From: Fictibacillus nanhaiensis
GTDB lineage: Bacteria > Bacillota > Bacilli > Bacillales > Fictibacillaceae
Length of the DNA: 64,000 nucleotides
Reading direction: 5' to 3'
Assembly (NCBI GenBank): GCA_016401345.1
Contig: JAEACG010000001.1
Coordinates: 496,001 to 560,000 of the forward strand
The first letter of the stretch is position 1, and every line of letters begins with the position of its first letter. Shown in pieces: positions 63,164-64,000 of this stretch. A program made the translations under genes and the position numbers. The notes beneath the pieces are model-generated. The model had not been told where the DNA came from. It did not search any database and was given only the letters and a program-made list of their open reading frames with translations.

Positions 63164-63319
63164 GTATGTCCCTCCTTAGAAGTCGTCTGCAAACTCTTTA
63201 AAAGTAAACTAATGGTTTTCTATTAGCCGATTGTTTAATCATACTATTTTTTATTCATTATAGTTAGAAAAGTTTAATTATTCAAAAATCTATAACGTGT
63301 GGAGTGTACTAGTCGAAAT

Positions 63320-63350
63320 AATGAAAGCTGCCGACCGTGTCGACAGCTTC
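63320..63350 (-). terminator. Intrinsic terminator of the cotD-like gene
   Basis: On the minus strand GAAGCTGTCGA pairs imperfectly with TCGGCAGCTTTC, followed by ATTATTT. Confidence 0.7.
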
Positions 63351-63354
63351 ACTA

Positions 63355-63795
63355 TTACTTCTTTCTCCAAGGACCACATGGAGGAGGGCAGGGCGGGGGA
63401 CAAGGTGCCATGATGGGTTGGACCGTTCCACAAAGGTTTTGCTGCGTTGCTTGGTTTACGACGTTCGTGTTCTGAGGGAAATAATGTACATATTTATAGT
63501 TCATCTGGTTGACTTGAGTCGTTTGAGTTGGATGAACCATCGGAACATATACATCTTGCTGGTTATATTGAACTTGTTGGTTCGTAGGGCTAAACTGTGC
63601 AGGCATAACTTGTGGAGGATAATATTGAGATGGTGATACTGCTGGGTATCCACATCCACCCATCTGGGGCATCTGTTGCATAGCTCCCATCGTAGGCGCC
63701 ATCTGACCCATTGCTCCCATCGTAGGTCCCATTGCACCCATATTAGGAACCATTCCCTTTTTGGCAAAAATGCCAGGGCGTTTAAATAAAGCCAA
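63355..63795 (-). CDS. CotD-family spore coat protein
   Basis: This 146-residue protein is rich in Met, Pro, Gln and Tyr. The core VPMVHPTQTTQVNQMNYKYVHYFPQ is the CotD signature of inner spore coat proteins. The N-terminal part has three MGAMG-type repeats (PTMGAMGQMAPTMGAMQQM), and the C-terminus is a Pro/Cys-rich tail ending PPCGPWRKK. TTG at 63795 behind AAGGAG is the likely start. A sigma-K-like promoter upstream fits mother-cell expression late in sporulation. Confidence 0.85.
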   Translation of the reverse strand: MALFKRPGIFAKKGMVPNMGAMGPTMGAMGQMAPTMGAMQQMPQMGGCGYPAVSPSQYYPPQVMPAQFSPTNQQVQYNQQDVYVPMVHPTQTTQVNQMNYKYVHYFPQNTNVVNQATQQNLCGTVQPIMAPCPPPCPPPCGPWRKK

Positions 63796-63837
63796 AAAAA
63801 TGTTCTCCTTTCAAAAACCTTATATCCTATTTCTCTA

Positions 63838-63866
63838 TATTTTATGTAGGACGACTTAAAAAGTTC
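63838..63866 (-). promoter_or_regulatory. Sigma-K-like promoter of the cotD-like gene
   Basis: On the minus strand GAAC is followed after 16 bases by CATAAAATA, which fits the sigma-K consensus (AC near -35, CATANNNTA near -10). Confidence 0.6.
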
Positions 63867-63970
63867 GTCCATTTATCAATAAGTATTAAAAGGATTTTGT
63901 AGAAATTAATCGAACTGTACTTGAAATACATACTATTCAAATATCATTTATGAGGAGAGGAAGAAGAAAT

Positions 63971-64000
63971 TTGAGACTTTTAATTTCATTTTCAAACAGA
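63971..64000 (+). CDS. Possible start of a gene cut by the right edge
   Basis: TTG at 63971 follows GAGGAGAGGAAG and opens a frame MRLLISFSNR that stays open to the window edge. Only ten codons are visible, so nothing can be said of its product, and it may not be a gene. Confidence 0.25.
   Translation, partial: MRLLISFSNR

Noticed and set aside
63355-63872. Alternative minus and plus frames over the cotD-like gene
   Set aside because: Low-complexity sequence opens several frames; only the one with the CotD core, ribosome binding site and terminator is supported.

Overview
The window is a low-GC Bacillaceae chromosome segment with no phage, plasmid or insertion-sequence genes. The evidence is AGGAGG-type ribosome binding sites, many TTG and GTG starts, and long runs of gene order shared with Bacillus subtilis. 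These runs are ylbC-ylbB-ylbA-ctaGFEDCBA-pycA-ftsW-ylaN-ylaL-ylaK-ylaJ-ylaI-ylaH-typA-ylaF, then yktC-yktB-speA-SR1-pdhDCBA-def-rpoY-rnjA-ktrC, then ykuU-ykuS-dapL-dapH-ccpC. Sporulation genes (YlaJ and CotD types) are present. A Fictibacillus- or Bacillus-like host is likely; the genus cannot be fixed by eye.

Bases 1-15,000 hold respiration and central carbon genes: the caa3 cytochrome oxidase operon (ctaCDEF) with its assembly factor ctaG, the divergent haem O and haem A synthase genes ctaB and ctaA, pyruvate carboxylase and ftsW. Bases 15,000-29,700 hold small conserved yla genes, the translational GTPase TypA, an inositol-phosphatase family gene, a yktB gene broken by one in-frame stop, a FabK/nitronate-monooxygenase-like flavoprotein, arginine decarboxylase speA, and an SR1/SR1P-type dual-function RNA gene with a promoter, a CcpN-like box and a cre site. 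An OpuD-type betaine transporter follows. Bases 29,800-49,500 hold the pyruvate dehydrogenase operon, a peptide deformylase, CstA, RpoY-RNase J1, KtrC, a peroxiredoxin, the lysine-pathway genes dapH and dapL, a CcpC-like regulator and several transporters.

Bases 49,500-63,200 are the accessory part and the most interesting. A PAS/sigma-54 activator precedes a canonical -24/-12 promoter that reads into a nine-gene acyl-CoA degradation operon: acyl-CoA dehydrogenase, MFS carrier, acyl-CoA ligase, hydroxyacyl-CoA dehydrogenase, two hotdog thioesterases, thiolase, enoyl-CoA hydratase and a DUF3870-like protein. Directly downstream, csiD (glutarate 2-hydroxylase) and lhgO (L-2-hydroxyglutarate dehydrogenase) have their own sigma-A promoter. 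A structured leader of about 165 nt follows, ending in an intrinsic terminator just before the csiD ribosome binding site. This arrangement looks like a riboswitch or attenuator of unassigned class and is the best candidate here for an undescribed regulatory system.

An interspersed repeat of about 150-210 bp occurs three times with good support and once as a weaker copy, which lies between the putative activator sites and the sigma-54 promoter. No rRNA, tRNA or CRISPR array was seen. All alignments, foldings and family names come from reading by eye and were not run through any database.
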